Assembly: GCA_046545795.1 (NCBI GenBank) | Contig: JBKGZD010000059.1 | Span: 1 to 14,142 of the forward strand | Reading direction: 5' to 3' | Length of the DNA: 14,142 nt | Origin: JAGXLC01 sp046545795 | GTDB lineage: Bacteria; Bacteroidota; Bacteroidia; Bacteroidales; UBA12077 | Shown: positions 1 through 7,801 of the stretch, piece by piece | Layout: every line of letters starts with the position of its first letter | Numbering within the stretch: the stretch's first letter is position 1 | Made by a program: the position numbers and the translations under genes | Notes under the pieces: generated by a model | Databases searched by the model: none | The model's input: only the letters and a program-made list of their open reading frames with translations | What the model was told of the DNA's origin: nothing

Positions 1-192
1 ATTATATGAAATCAGTAAGAAAAATTTTTAGGGTGTTGCAATGCGGAAAACAGGAAAAAGTACAAAGGAAAATTTGAAGGAGGAGAAAGCAAGACTTCTA
101 TTGAGGTGGCCAAGTTTTTGAAAGAATGGTTAGTTAATCATATTCTGAAGACAGATCAACAGTATGCTCCTTATTTAAAGGATAAAGTGTAA
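1..192 (+). pseudogene. Bacteriohemerythrin 3' fragment (decayed or cut by window edge)
   Basis: The frame ending at the TAA at 190-192 encodes a tail with FLKEWLVNHILKTDQQYAPY near its end. This is the last helix of the hemerythrin family: a conserved W, then the HI..TD..Y signature whose His and Asp bind the di-iron O2 site. The recognisable part starts near base 52-61. Going upstream the same frame meets stops at 7-9 and 16-18, and the other two frames do not give the expected preceding helix with its H...H pair, so the gene appears broken rather than merely cut by the window edge. Such proteins bind or sense O2 in the cytoplasm. The family call is fairly sure; the pseudogene call is less so, because only about 50 codons are visible. 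Confidence 0.6.
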
Positions 193-265
193 ATTATTTT
201 TCCAGCAGAAAAGTACTGATTGCTGGTAAGTTCCATAAGACCTTAAAAAATTAAAAAATAAACTT

Positions 266-403
266 ATGAAAAAATCAATTCTATTCATCATTATTTTTGC
301 TATTCTCGGACTAATTGTTGGTTATTTGATATTTGGAAGAATCTCCGGAGAATATATTAATATAGACTTAATTTTCAGACAGTCCCAAAGTGGACTTCCA
401 TAA
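266..403 (+). pseudogene. 45-residue single-span membrane peptide, probably a truncated gene
   Basis: An ATG ORF of 45 residues begins MKKSILFIIIFAILGLIVGY, a lysine-led hydrophobic span at about residues 4-23, followed by FGRISGEYINIDLIF. That layout resembles small Bacteroidota membrane proteins with a second glycine-rich hydrophobic segment further on; here the second segment is missing and the frame stops after SQSGLP. The 3' end overlaps by 29 bases a minus-strand ORF that also looks cut short, so a deletion junction near 375-403 may have truncated both. The alternative is a real one-span small protein. The family resemblance is from memory and not certain. Confidence 0.4.
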
Positions 404-521
404 AATTCAGGAACTCATCCAGGCCTTTCTCATTGAGGTTCTCATTTTTAAACCCCGAGAGTTTGGCAAGGAAATTCCCGATCTCTTCAATCATCCTCAG
501 AATGTAATCTCGGTGAATCAT
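375..521 (-). pseudogene. 48-residue N-terminal fragment of a conserved Bacteroidota-type protein
   Basis: Read on the minus strand from the ATG at 521, the frame gives MIHRDYILRMIEEIGNFLAK, then LSGFKNENLNEKGLDEFLNF, and stops at 375-377. The opening, with its amphipathic helix, resembles the N-terminus of a family of uncharacterised Bacteroidota proteins that are, as I recall, much longer. It is too short for the ORF scan cutoff, but its protein-like composition argues it is or was coding. The last 9 or so codons overlap the converging plus-strand ORF ending at 403, consistent with fusion of two genes at a deletion point. Function unknown. Confidence 0.45.
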
Positions 522-932
522 AATTTTGAGCTTCAGAGTTTGGGGTTTTGAGTTCCGGGTTTCTTGCTGGTTGTTTGTGTGTCAAAAAAGAGAGTCATTG
601 AAGGAACAATCTTTAAAATTAAGACTAAATTCTACCGTTCTATCGCACTGGTGCTGATTTTCAAGCCACGGAGTGCCTGCCTGGCGGTTTATGGAACAGA
701 ACCATTCTATTTTTTGAATTCAAACCACATAAATAGCTGGGTACTTATACATAAAATGGCAGACAGGTTCCATTCGACCGATAATTTAGATTAATTTTAT
801 ACAAATGAAATATTATAAGAATAACAGGTGTTCCCAATTAAGAAATTATATTTTTGTGGTCAAAAAACTATGTTTTTGTAAATCCTATAACGACTTTCAA
901 ATTACAAATAATTGATAATCAAAGCATAAATC
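522..932. other. Gene-poor stretch with no supportable coding region
   Basis: The stretch contains a 76-codon frame at 564-794 with no recognisable motif, no promoter and no family resemblance, so it is probably not a gene. It may contain further eroded coding sequence. The last 100 bases are very AT-rich and form the carB leader. No tRNA-like fold, terminator or insertion-sequence end was seen. Confidence 0.5.
849..856 (+). promoter_or_regulatory. Possible -7 element for carB
   Basis: TATTTTTG fits the Bacteroidota -7 consensus TAnnTTTG and lies 77 bases before the carB ATG. No clear TTTG or TTG sits 17-23 bases upstream (the region has only a GTG-type match), so the assignment is weak. No attenuator or riboswitch fold was recognised in the leader. 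Confidence 0.3.
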
Positions 933-3900
933 ATGGCTAAACGCAGCGACATTAAAAAGGTACTGATCATAGGCTCCGGACCCATCATCATCGGACAAGC
1001 TTGTGAATTTGATTATTCGGGAACCCAGGCGTGTAAAGCATTGCGTTCTCTTGGATATGAAATTGTGCTGGTTAATTCCAATCCGGCAACCATCATGACC
1101 GATCCCGGAATGGCTGATCAGACATATATTGAGCCCCTTAATGAATATGCCCTCACTCAAATTATCAAAAAAGAGCGGCCCGATTCATTGTTGCCCAACC
1201 TGGGCGGTCAGACGGCTTTGAACCTTTCATTGACACTGGCCAACAAAGGCATCCTTGAGCAATACGGGGTGAAAGTGATCGGGGTCAATCTGCAGGCCAT
1301 CCAGAAAGGGGAGGACCGCACAGAGTTCAAAAATGCCATGGCGGCCCTCGATATTGATATGCCCCGGAGTACCGCTGTAGATTCAGTTGAAGAAGCTGAA
1401 AAAATTGCTGATGAACTGGGGTATCCCATCGTTATCCGGCCGGCTTATACCATGGGGGGAACCGGTGGTGGGCTGGTCTACAACCTGGAAGAGCTCAGGA
1501 TTGTCGCTGCCCGGGGTATTGCCGCCAGTATGGTGAACCAGATCCTGGTTGAAGAATCTGTGCTTGGCTGGGAAGAACTTGAGCTGGAAGTGGTCAGGGA
1601 TTCTAAAAACCAGATGATCACTGTTTGTTTCATTGAAAATGTGGATGCCATTGGTGTGCATACCGGCGACTCTTTCTGTACAGCGCCCATGCTCACCATT
1701 CCGGAAGAATTGCAGGAAAAACTTCAGGATTATGCTTATCGCATTGTGGAAGACATCGGAGTTATTGGCGGTACCAATGTCCAGTTTGCCCATGACCCCA
1801 AAACAGGCCGGGTTGTGGTGATCGAGATCAATCCCCGAACTTCCCGGTCATCAGCCCTGGCATCCAAAGCCACAGGCTTTCCTATTGCTTATGTTTCCGC
1901 TCTTTTGGCGGGAGGATATACATTGGATGAGATTCCGTACTGGCGCGACGGTACGCTGGAAAAATACACCCCGGGCGGGGACTACGTGGTGGTTAAATTT
2001 GCCCGCTGGGCGTTTGAAAAGTTCGACGGACTGCCCGATAAGCTGGGAACGCAGATGAAGGCCGTAGGAGAGGTCATGAGCATCGGCAAAAATTACAAAG
2101 AGGCCCTTCAAAAAGCCATCCGATCGTTAGAAATTGGTAGATACGGGCTGGGCTATGCCAAAGATTTTCATGAAAAATCGCGTGATGAATTGATGTTGAT
2201 GCTTAATGAAGCCACAAGTGAGCGTCAGTTTATCATGTATGAGGCCATCCGGAAAGGGGCTAAAGTTGAAGAGCTGTTTAAGAAAACTTACATCAACCGG
2301 TGGTTTATTCAGCAGATGAAGGAATTGGTTGAGCTGGAGGAAGAGATGCTGAATCACAAAGGCCATATGTTGCCCGACGATCTTCTTGTCAGGGCCAAAA
2401 AAGATGGATTTGCCGATAAATATCTTTCCGGAATTCTGGGCATCCCCGAAGGGGACATCCGTGAAAGGCGCAAAAGCATTGGAATTCAGCAGGCCTGGGA
2501 TGCCGTTCCCGTGAGCGGGGTCGAAGATGCCTATTACTATTATTCCACCTACAATGACCACGATAAAGTGAAAGTCAGCAACCGTAAAAAGATCATGGTA
2601 CTGGGAGGTGGTCCCAATCGCATCGGACAGGGCATTGAATTCGACTATTGCTGCGTTCATACGGCATTTTCAATTCATGAAGCGGGTTATGAGTCCATCA
2701 TGGTCAATTGCAATCCGGAAACCGTGTCCACCGATTATGATACATCTGACAAACTCTATTTTGAACCGCTTACGGCCGAGGATGTCCTGAGCATATATGA
2801 AAAAGAACAACCGGAGGGTGTGATCGTCCAGTTTGGCGGACAAACACCCCTTAATCTGGCCCGCGAACTTGAAGAAGCCGGAGTAAAAATTCTGGGAACA
2901 TCCCCGCAAACCATAGACATGGCAGAGGACCGCGACCAGTTTCGGCAAATCATGGAAAAACTGGACATTCCCCAGCCCGAATCGGGTATGGCCAGTTCCC
3001 TGGAAGAAGCTAAGAATATTGCAGCCCGGATCGGTTACCCCCTGATGATCCGGCCTTCATATATTCTGGGCGGACGGGCCATGCGTATCATTCTGAACGA
3101 AAACATGTTGGAAGAATATGTAAGATCGGCGGTTGTCGTATCGCCCGACAGACCTTTGCTGATCGATAAATTCCTTGAAGATGCCGTGGAGGCTGAGGCC
3201 GATGCCGTTTCGGATGGTACAGATGCTTTTGTCCCCGCTGTGATGCAGCACATTGAATACGCGGGAGTTCATTCCGGAGATTCTGCCTGTGTGATCCCCC
3301 CAGTGGTGATCTCTCAAAAGCATATTGACACCATGAAAGAATATACCCGCCGCATCGCATTGGAGATGAACGTAAAAGGGTTGATGAACATCCAATACGC
3401 CATCTATAACGATACCGTTTATATCATCGAGGCCAACCCGAGGGCTTCCCGTACGGTTCCCCTGGTATCAAAAGTTTGTGGTGTTTCTATGGTGCCGGTG
3501 GCCACTGGCATGGTCCTGAATAAAAAGTTGAAAGAATATGAACTGAAGGAGAAAACCCTCGGGCATTTTGGCGTAAAAGAGGCGGTATTTCCCTTCAACA
3601 TGTTTACAGAAGTTGACCCGCTTTTGGGGCCCGAGATGCGATCAACCGGAGAAGTGCTGGGGATGGCTGATACTTATGGCATGGCTTTCTTTAAATCGCA
3701 GGAAGCGACTAAAGTGCCCCTTCCCACAGAGGGAACGGTTTTGATCACAATTGCCGACAGGGACAAGGACAAGATCGTTCGCGTTGCCCGGAATTTTGTT
3801 TCTATGAAATTCGCAATTATGGCTACCTCCGGTACGGCTGAGTTTCTGAAAAAACAAGGCATTGAAGCTGATGTGGTCAATAAAGTCCACGAGGGACGCC

Positions 3901-4130
3901 CCAACATCGTGGATGACATCAAAAGCGGGAGGATCAATCTGATCATCAACACCCCCGAAGGTGCCATGAGTGAATTTGATGATTCCTACATCCGGAAGAA
4001 TGCGATCAAATACAGTATCCCATATATTACCACAACATCCGCTGCCCTGGCAGCTACAGAGGGAATTCGCGACCGCATTGACAGTGCCTATAATGTAAAA
4101 TCCCTGCAGGATTATCATAGTGAATCGTGA
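933..4130 (+). CDS. carB: Carbamoyl-phosphate synthase large subunit
   Basis: CarB makes carbamoyl phosphate from bicarbonate, ATP and ammonia delivered by the CarA glutaminase, feeding pyrimidine and arginine synthesis in the cytoplasm. The 1065 residues (E. coli CarB is 1073) show the duplicated architecture. A pre-ATP-grasp segment with GSGPIIIGQACEFDYSG lies near residue 15, and the first ATP-grasp signature INPRTSRSSALASKATG near 297-315. The second half opens near 550 with MVLGGGPNRIGQGIEFDY and has its ATP-grasp signature EANPRASRTVPLVSK near 832. A C-terminal MGS-like allosteric domain runs from about 928. The ATG at 933 gives the expected MAKR start. It is followed 55 bases later by the PurF-like gene, probably in one transcript. 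No carA is visible here; upstream lie only gene fragments. Nothing in the protein looks damaged, and its GC content is much higher than that of the right half of the window. Confidence 0.98.
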   Translation: MAKRSDIKKVLIIGSGPIIIGQACEFDYSGTQACKALRSLGYEIVLVNSNPATIMTDPGMADQTYIEPLNEYALTQIIKKERPDSLLPNLGGQTALNLSLTLANKGILEQYGVKVIGVNLQAIQKGEDRTEFKNAMAALDIDMPRSTAVDSVEEAEKIADELGYPIVIRPAYTMGGTGGGLVYNLEELRIVAARGIAASMVNQILVEESVLGWEELELEVVRDSKNQMITVCFIENVDAIGVHTGDSFCTAPMLTIPEELQEKLQDYAYRIVEDIGVIGGTNVQFAHDPKTGRVVVIEINPRTSRSSALASKATGFPIAYVSALLAGGYTLDEIPYWRDGTLEKYTPGGDYVVVKFARWAFEKFDGLPDKLGTQMKAVGEVMSIGKNYKEALQKAIRSLEIGRYGLGYAKDFHEKSRDELMLMLNEATSERQFIMYEAIRKGAKVEELFKKTYINRWFIQQMKELVELEEEMLNHKGHMLPDDLLVRAKKDGFADKYLSGILGIPEGDIRERRKSIGIQQAWDAVPVSGVEDAYYYYSTYNDHDKVKVSNRKKIMVLGGGPNRIGQGIEFDYCCVHTAFSIHEAGYESIMVNCNPETVSTDYDTSDKLYFEPLTAEDVLSIYEKEQPEGVIVQFGGQTPLNLARELEEAGVKILGTSPQTIDMAEDRDQFRQIMEKLDIPQPESGMASSLEEAKNIAARIGYPLMIRPSYILGGRAMRIILNENMLEEYVRSAVVVSPDRPLLIDKFLEDAVEAEADAVSDGTDAFVPAVMQHIEYAGVHSGDSACVIPPVVISQKHIDTMKEYTRRIALEMNVKGLMNIQYAIYNDTVYIIEANPRASRTVPLVSKVCGVSMVPVATGMVLNKKLKEYELKEKTLGHFGVKEAVFPFNMFTEVDPLLGPEMRSTGEVLGMADTYGMAFFKSQEATKVPLPTEGTVLITIADRDKDKIVRVARNFVSMKFAIMATSGTAEFLKKQGIEADVVNKVHEGRPNIVDDIKSGRINLIINTPEGAMSEFDDSYIRKNAIKYSIPYITTTSAALAATEGIRDRIDSAYNVKSLQDYHSES

Positions 4131-4185
4131 TAATGATTTATTTGAGAATTGAATTTTAACTGATAAAGAAGAACAACTTAAACCA

Positions 4186-5592
4186 ATGAGCGGATTTTTT
4201 GGCAGCATCTCGAAGCATGATTGTGTAATGGATGTGTTTTACGGTACCGATTACCATTCCCATTTAGGCACCAAAAGGGCCGGACTTGCATTTTTTTCCG
4301 AAACGAGAGGCTTTCAAAGAGCCATCCATAGTTTGGAAGACGGCTATTTCCGGAATAAATTTGAAAACGATATAAAGGATTTCGCGGGGAGTTCCGGCAT
4401 CGGAGTGATCAGTGATTTCGAGGCCCAACCCATTGTTGTGAACTCACATTTAGGCTGGTTTGCCTTGGTAACCGCAGGAAAGATCAATAATGCAGGGGAG
4501 TTGGAGGACCATTTTTTAAAACACCGGAGCACCTTTTCAGAAACAAGCCAGGGAATGGTAAATCCCACCGAACTGGTAGCCAAACTCATTGCCGAGTGCA
4601 ATGATTTTACCTCAGGCATAAAAAATGTTTTTGATAAAATTCAAGGCTCTTGTTCTTTATTGGTTCTTACCGGTGATCGTCTTATCGCGGCCCGCGATAA
4701 GTTTGGCCGGACCCCTTCCATTATCGGGAAAAAAGAGGATGCATTCGCGGTATCATTTGAAACCAGCGCTTTTCCCAATCTTGGATTTGAGACCGAATAT
4801 TTTATAGGACCCGGTGAAATTGTGGAGTTGACCGCTGAAGGATATGAGCAGGTGACTCCACCCAAAGAAAAAATGCAGATATGCTCATTCTTATGGGTCT
4901 ACTACGGTTACCCGCCTTCATTTTATGAAAACATCAACGTGGATGAAACCCGATACGAATGTGGTGCGGCTCTGGCACGCAATGATGATGTAGACGCCGA
5001 TTTTGTGGCCGGAGTCCCCGATTCCGGAATCGGTCATGCCATGGGCTACAGCAATGCCAAATGCATTCCGCTTAAGCGACCTTATGCCAAATATACCCCC
5101 ACCTGGCCACGTAGTTTTATGCCACAGAACCAGGAAACACGGGAAGTAGTAGCCAAAATGAAACTGATCACCAATCAGTCGGTTGTAAAAGGGAAAAGGG
5201 GGATTTTTCTCGACGACTCCATCGTGAGAGGGACACAGCTTAAAGACAATGTTCGGCATCTGCATCACGGGGGAATTAAAGAAACCCATATGCGCATCGC
5301 GTGTCCACCCTTAGTGTATCCCTGCGAGTTTTTGAATTTTAGTCGTTCGCGGTCCAGTCTGGATCTGGCAACCCGAAAAGTGATTAAACAACTGGAGGGA
5401 ACAGAGGATGTTGATCTAGCCGCTTATGCAGATTCAACCAATGAAAAATACCTGACCATGGTCGAGCAGATGAGAAAGAATATGGAATTGACTTCCCTGA
5501 AGTTTCAGGACCTTAATGACCTGGTGGAGGCCATTGGTTTGCCTAAAGAAAAATTGTGTACCCATTGCTGGGACGGGTCGAGTTGTTTTTGA
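4186..5592 (+). CDS. PurF-family phosphoribosyltransferase with degenerate glutaminase domain
   Basis: The 468-residue protein aligns by eye with amidophosphoribosyltransferase (glutamine plus PRPP to phosphoribosylamine, first step of purine synthesis). The C-terminal half is intact: the PRPP-binding motif FLDDSIVRGT is at 341-350, and C233, C380, C458 and C461 match in order and roughly in spacing the four 4Fe-4S ligands of B. subtilis PurF. The N-terminal Ntn domain is not: the catalytic Cys after Met is Ser (MSGFFG), the RYPT-type loop with the glutamine-binding Arg is missing between GIGV and EAQP (about 74-82), and the oxyanion Asn-Gly is Ala-Gly (97-98). It therefore probably cannot hydrolyse glutamine. 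It might use free ammonia, receive ammonia from a partner, or have another PRPP-linked role. I recall similar proteins, annotated as amidophosphoribosyltransferase, in Bacteroidales, so this is likely a clade paralogue rather than damage. It sits 55 bases after carB. Confidence 0.85.
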   Translation: MSGFFGSISKHDCVMDVFYGTDYHSHLGTKRAGLAFFSETRGFQRAIHSLEDGYFRNKFENDIKDFAGSSGIGVISDFEAQPIVVNSHLGWFALVTAGKINNAGELEDHFLKHRSTFSETSQGMVNPTELVAKLIAECNDFTSGIKNVFDKIQGSCSLLVLTGDRLIAARDKFGRTPSIIGKKEDAFAVSFETSAFPNLGFETEYFIGPGEIVELTAEGYEQVTPPKEKMQICSFLWVYYGYPPSFYENINVDETRYECGAALARNDDVDADFVAGVPDSGIGHAMGYSNAKCIPLKRPYAKYTPTWPRSFMPQNQETREVVAKMKLITNQSVVKGKRGIFLDDSIVRGTQLKDNVRHLHHGGIKETHMRIACPPLVYPCEFLNFSRSRSSLDLATRKVIKQLEGTEDVDLAAYADSTNEKYLTMVEQMRKNMELTSLKFQDLNDLVEAIGLPKEKLCTHCWDGSSCF

Positions 5593-5630
5593 GGGATTGG
5601 AGGTAATCCCTGCTCACGGGGTGGTTTTTT
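5593..5630 (+). terminator. Weak candidate terminator after the PurF-like gene
   Basis: GGGATT (5593-5598) can pair with AATCCC (5605-5610) around a 6-base loop immediately after the stop codon. A T-rich run begins about 14 bases later, at 5625. The gap between stem and T-run is longer than in a classical intrinsic terminator, so this is tentative. Confidence 0.3.
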
Positions 5631-5758
5631 ATTATTTTTTGTCCTGTATGGTCTGGTAATGAGAATTTTTTTATTTTCAATAAGGGAAATTGCACCTAAC
5701 ATTGTCTTTAAAATAAAACGTGAGTATAATATAAACTTATTTTACAATTATACTGGCC

Positions 5759-6385
5759 ATGATTTTTGCCTTATCGACATATTCTCATTCCCAGAAGCGA
5801 ATGATCTATGATGAGGTTTCAAACACTATTGTGGCTTCAGGCGGGGTGCATTCAGCCGATAAATTGTTCAAGATGTTGCTGGCCGGTACCGATTCCGTTC
5901 AGGTCGTTTCAGCCATTTACCGGAATGGGCCCGGATACATCCGTGATTTGTTGGCAGGCGTTGAAAAACATATGGAGAAGAAAGGTCTTGAGGATCTTCA
6001 ACAAGTCCGTGAACTGGGAGGGAAGATGGCCCCCGATCAATACGGATATTTCAACATCAACTGGGAACCGCTCAACCACTGGGAAGTATCAACGGATGCG
6101 ACTTATACCGGAGATATGATTGTTCCTTATTTTGGTCCGCTGGCCGAAAACCCGGAAGAGGGCATATTAAAAGAATCCGACCCGTTTTTCGACTGGTCAG
6201 TAAAACTCACCCGTTGCATTGAAACAACCTGGGGAGATTTTGACATTTATATCGGATCAGAAAACATCCTTAACAGTTACCAAAGTGATTTCGATACAGG
6301 CAAAGAAAGGGACCCGGGCTATATTTACGGCCCCATTTCACCCCGGACGATTTACGCGGGTGTGAAAATCTCGAATATTTTTTAA
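5759..6385 (+). pseudogene. In-frame chimera: dihydroorotate dehydrogenase C-terminus fused to TonB-dependent receptor C-terminus
   Basis: One open frame of 208 codons joins two unrelated remnants. Residues from about 14-17 to 91 match the C-terminal part of class 1 dihydroorotate dehydrogenase or its close relative: NTIVASGGVHSADKLFKMLL, then AGTDSVQVVSAIYRNG (phosphate/FMN-binding end of the TIM barrel), then a final helix GVEKHMEKKGL. Roughly three quarters of that enzyme, including its catalytic loop, is absent. From about residue 92 (base 6032) the sequence is the end of an outer-membrane beta-barrel: DQYGYFNINWEP, ATYTGDMIVPY, LNSYQSDFDTGKERD, GYIYGPISPRTIYAGVKI and a C-terminal F. That is typical of the last strands of a TonB-dependent siderophore or metal receptor. 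Neither part could work alone. A deletion fusing two former neighbours, or an assembly join, explains it. The first dozen residues have no resemblance and may not be translated. Confidence 0.75.
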
Positions 6386-6404
6386 CGGACATGCCAGTAT
6401 GTAG

Positions 6405-6464
6405 CATGTAAAGACACACGGCAGGGACAGTCTTTAGGGGTACACGGCCGTGCGTCTTTACATG
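6405..6464. repeat. Long inverted repeat, REP/MITE-like hairpin
   Basis: An 18-base arm, CATGTAAAGACACACGGC (6405-6422), is matched by GCCGTGCGTCTTTACATG (6447-6464), with 17 of 18 pairs and a 24-base spacer. The right arm overlaps a perfect 10-base palindrome CACGGCCGTG (6443-6452). A third GTCTTTA copy at 6430-6436 can pair with TAAAGAC at 6409-6415, so two alternative hairpins compete. It lies 20 bases after the receptor fragment and about 27 before the 3' end of the converging remnant. There is no T-tract, so it is not a plain terminator. The motif resembles dispersed GACGCACGG/CCGTGCGTC elements I have seen between genes in Bacteroidota. Confidence 0.7.
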
Positions 6465-6490
6465 TCACCCCGGCCATGGGCCCCTAACCA

Positions 6491-6924
6491 TTAATTTTTT
6501 CCCACATTAATCCCCATCAAAGCCAGTTTATCGCGAACCGCATTGATTTCGACCATACGATCGAAGCGGAATGTCTGGGTTTCGTGTTCCGCATATTGGA
6601 GTGCATCCCAGGCAAGAAGATAAAATGTCTGGGCCCGCGAGCGTTGACCGGCATTTTCGGCAAGTTCGGCACCACTGATACAAAGTTGGCCCAGTTCATC
6701 GGGAAAATGCTCAAAAGAAGAGCTCAATTTTTCTTCGAGCGAAGATATATTATCGGGATAAAAATCCTCAGTGGTTGTCCCAAAGTGGTATTGAAACATT
6801 TGGGCGAAAAGTAAGTGGTATTGCCACTATGCGTCAAAATATTTTTATCTCCGGCGGTGTAGGTGCTGTAGTTGGTTTTATAATTTCCCTGGTAAGGAAG
6901 AAATAACCACACTGTATTTATTTT
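6491..6924 (-). pseudogene. Frameshifted 3' remnant of an unrecognised protein gene
   Basis: On the minus strand a frame from about 6924 reads VWLFLPYQGNYKTNY, then TAGDKNILTHSGNTTYF. Near the four-A run at 6807-6810 (TTTT on the coding strand) the sense continues in another frame as AQMFQYHFGTTTEDFYPDN and on to LMGINVGKN with the stop at 6491-6493. Adding one T to the run would restore a single reading of about 140 codons. Upstream of 6924 the frame is closed by a stop at 6925-6927, so the 5' part is missing too. The last 70 or so residues look helical (AENAGQRSRAQTFYLLAWDA is TPR-like in feel). I cannot name the family. The 102-codon ATG frame 6491-6799 alone might be called a gene, but it probably is not a complete one. 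A sequencing error in the homopolymer is possible. Confidence 0.5.
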
Positions 6925-7033
6925 TTAGAATCCCGGAATAGATGTTTGATACCTTTAGATAGTCATGATTTGAGGATATATACCTAGAAATCTGCTGGAG
7001 TCTACTATTTTTTTATTATTAACAAAAACAGCA
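6925..7033. other. Leader of the methyltransferase gene
   Basis: This AT-rich stretch contains TTTG at 6969-6972 but no TAnnTTTG at proper distance, so no promoter is assigned. It lies at the composition change between the GC-richer left block and the AT-rich right half. Confidence 0.35.
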
Positions 7034-7801
7034 ATGGAAAAAAAGCAATGGTATGAGGAGCTTTTCGAAAATTACGGGCAAAAATATGATAATGAAAGTT
7101 TTACCCAAGGTACTATAGGAGAATGCGATTTTATTGAACAAGAAACCGGCTTTAAAAAGTCTCAAAAGATAATCGATGTAGGTTGTGGTACGGGACGGCA
7201 TTCAATCGAACTTGCAAAACGGGGATATTCAGTTACCGGTATCGATTTATCAAAATCCATGGTTGCCCGGGCAAAAGAAAAAGCCATGCAAGGTAGTCTC
7301 CAGGTAGAATTTTTAAATCTTGATGCACGTAATTTACCATTCAATAACCAGTTTGATTTAGCAATAATGCTTTGTGAAGGAGGGTTCCCTTTAATGGAAA
7401 GCGATGAAATGAATTTTGAAATTTTACAAAATGTAACGAAATCGCTTAAAAACCCTGGGAAGTTTATATTTACTACTTTAAACGGGCTCTTTCCCCTTTA
7501 TCATTCTATTGAGAAATTTACCTCGTCTCAATCCGAGGAAGGAAATGCTACTTACCACAGCAATAAATTTGATTTAATGACATTCCGTGATTTTAATATT
7601 ACTGAAATTGAAGACGATTCTGGAAATAAAAAGACACTGAAATCTAATGAAAGGTATTATATTCCCAGTGAAATAACATGGCTGCTAAAAACCCTTCACT
7701 ACCATAAAATTGAAATATTCGGGGCGAGGCTTGGAGCGTTTTCCAGAGTTCATAAACTAACCACTGAGGATTTTGAGATGTTTGTTGTTGCTGAAAAATA
7801 A
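7034..7801 (+). CDS. Class I SAM-dependent methyltransferase
   Basis: The 255-residue cytoplasmic protein has the classical Rossmann methyltransferase core. Motif I IIDVGCGTGRHSIELAKRGY lies at 46-65 (SAM glycine loop). The acidic residue ending strand 2 is D71 (VTGIDLS), followed by LNLDARNLPF at 95-104 and the strand-4 segment FDLAIMLCEGGF at 107-118. The C-terminal half (about 145-250) carries an inserted beta-rich lid seen in small-molecule methyltransferases of the Methyltransf_25/11 type. The substrate cannot be told from sequence. The ATG at 7034 is the first in frame after an A-rich leader. It is the first gene of the AT-rich right half, has no operon partner upstream (a decayed gene lies there), and is 288 bases from the next start. 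Being a common family, it could have any small-molecule acceptor. Confidence 0.85.
   Translation: MEKKQWYEELFENYGQKYDNESFTQGTIGECDFIEQETGFKKSQKIIDVGCGTGRHSIELAKRGYSVTGIDLSKSMVARAKEKAMQGSLQVEFLNLDARNLPFNNQFDLAIMLCEGGFPLMESDEMNFEILQNVTKSLKNPGKFIFTTLNGLFPLYHSIEKFTSSQSEEGNATYHSNKFDLMTFRDFNITEIEDDSGNKKTLKSNERYYIPSEITWLLKTLHYHKIEIFGARLGAFSRVHKLTTEDFEMFVVAEK

Noticed and set aside
202..226. Hairpin CCAGCA/TGCTGG after the hemerythrin fragment
   Set aside because: Six-base stem with no T-tract on either strand, so a terminator call is not supported.
564..794. 76-codon plus-strand frame
   Set aside because: No motif, no family resemblance, no promoter or ribosome site; composition is not protein-like and it lies in a decayed, gene-poor patch.
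2127..2660. 177-codon minus-strand frame inside carB
   Set aside because: Shadow of the carB reading frame; no independent motif.
3642..4208. 188-codon minus-strand frame across the carB 3' end
   Set aside because: Antisense shadow of carB and of the start of the PurF-like gene, without recognisable domains.
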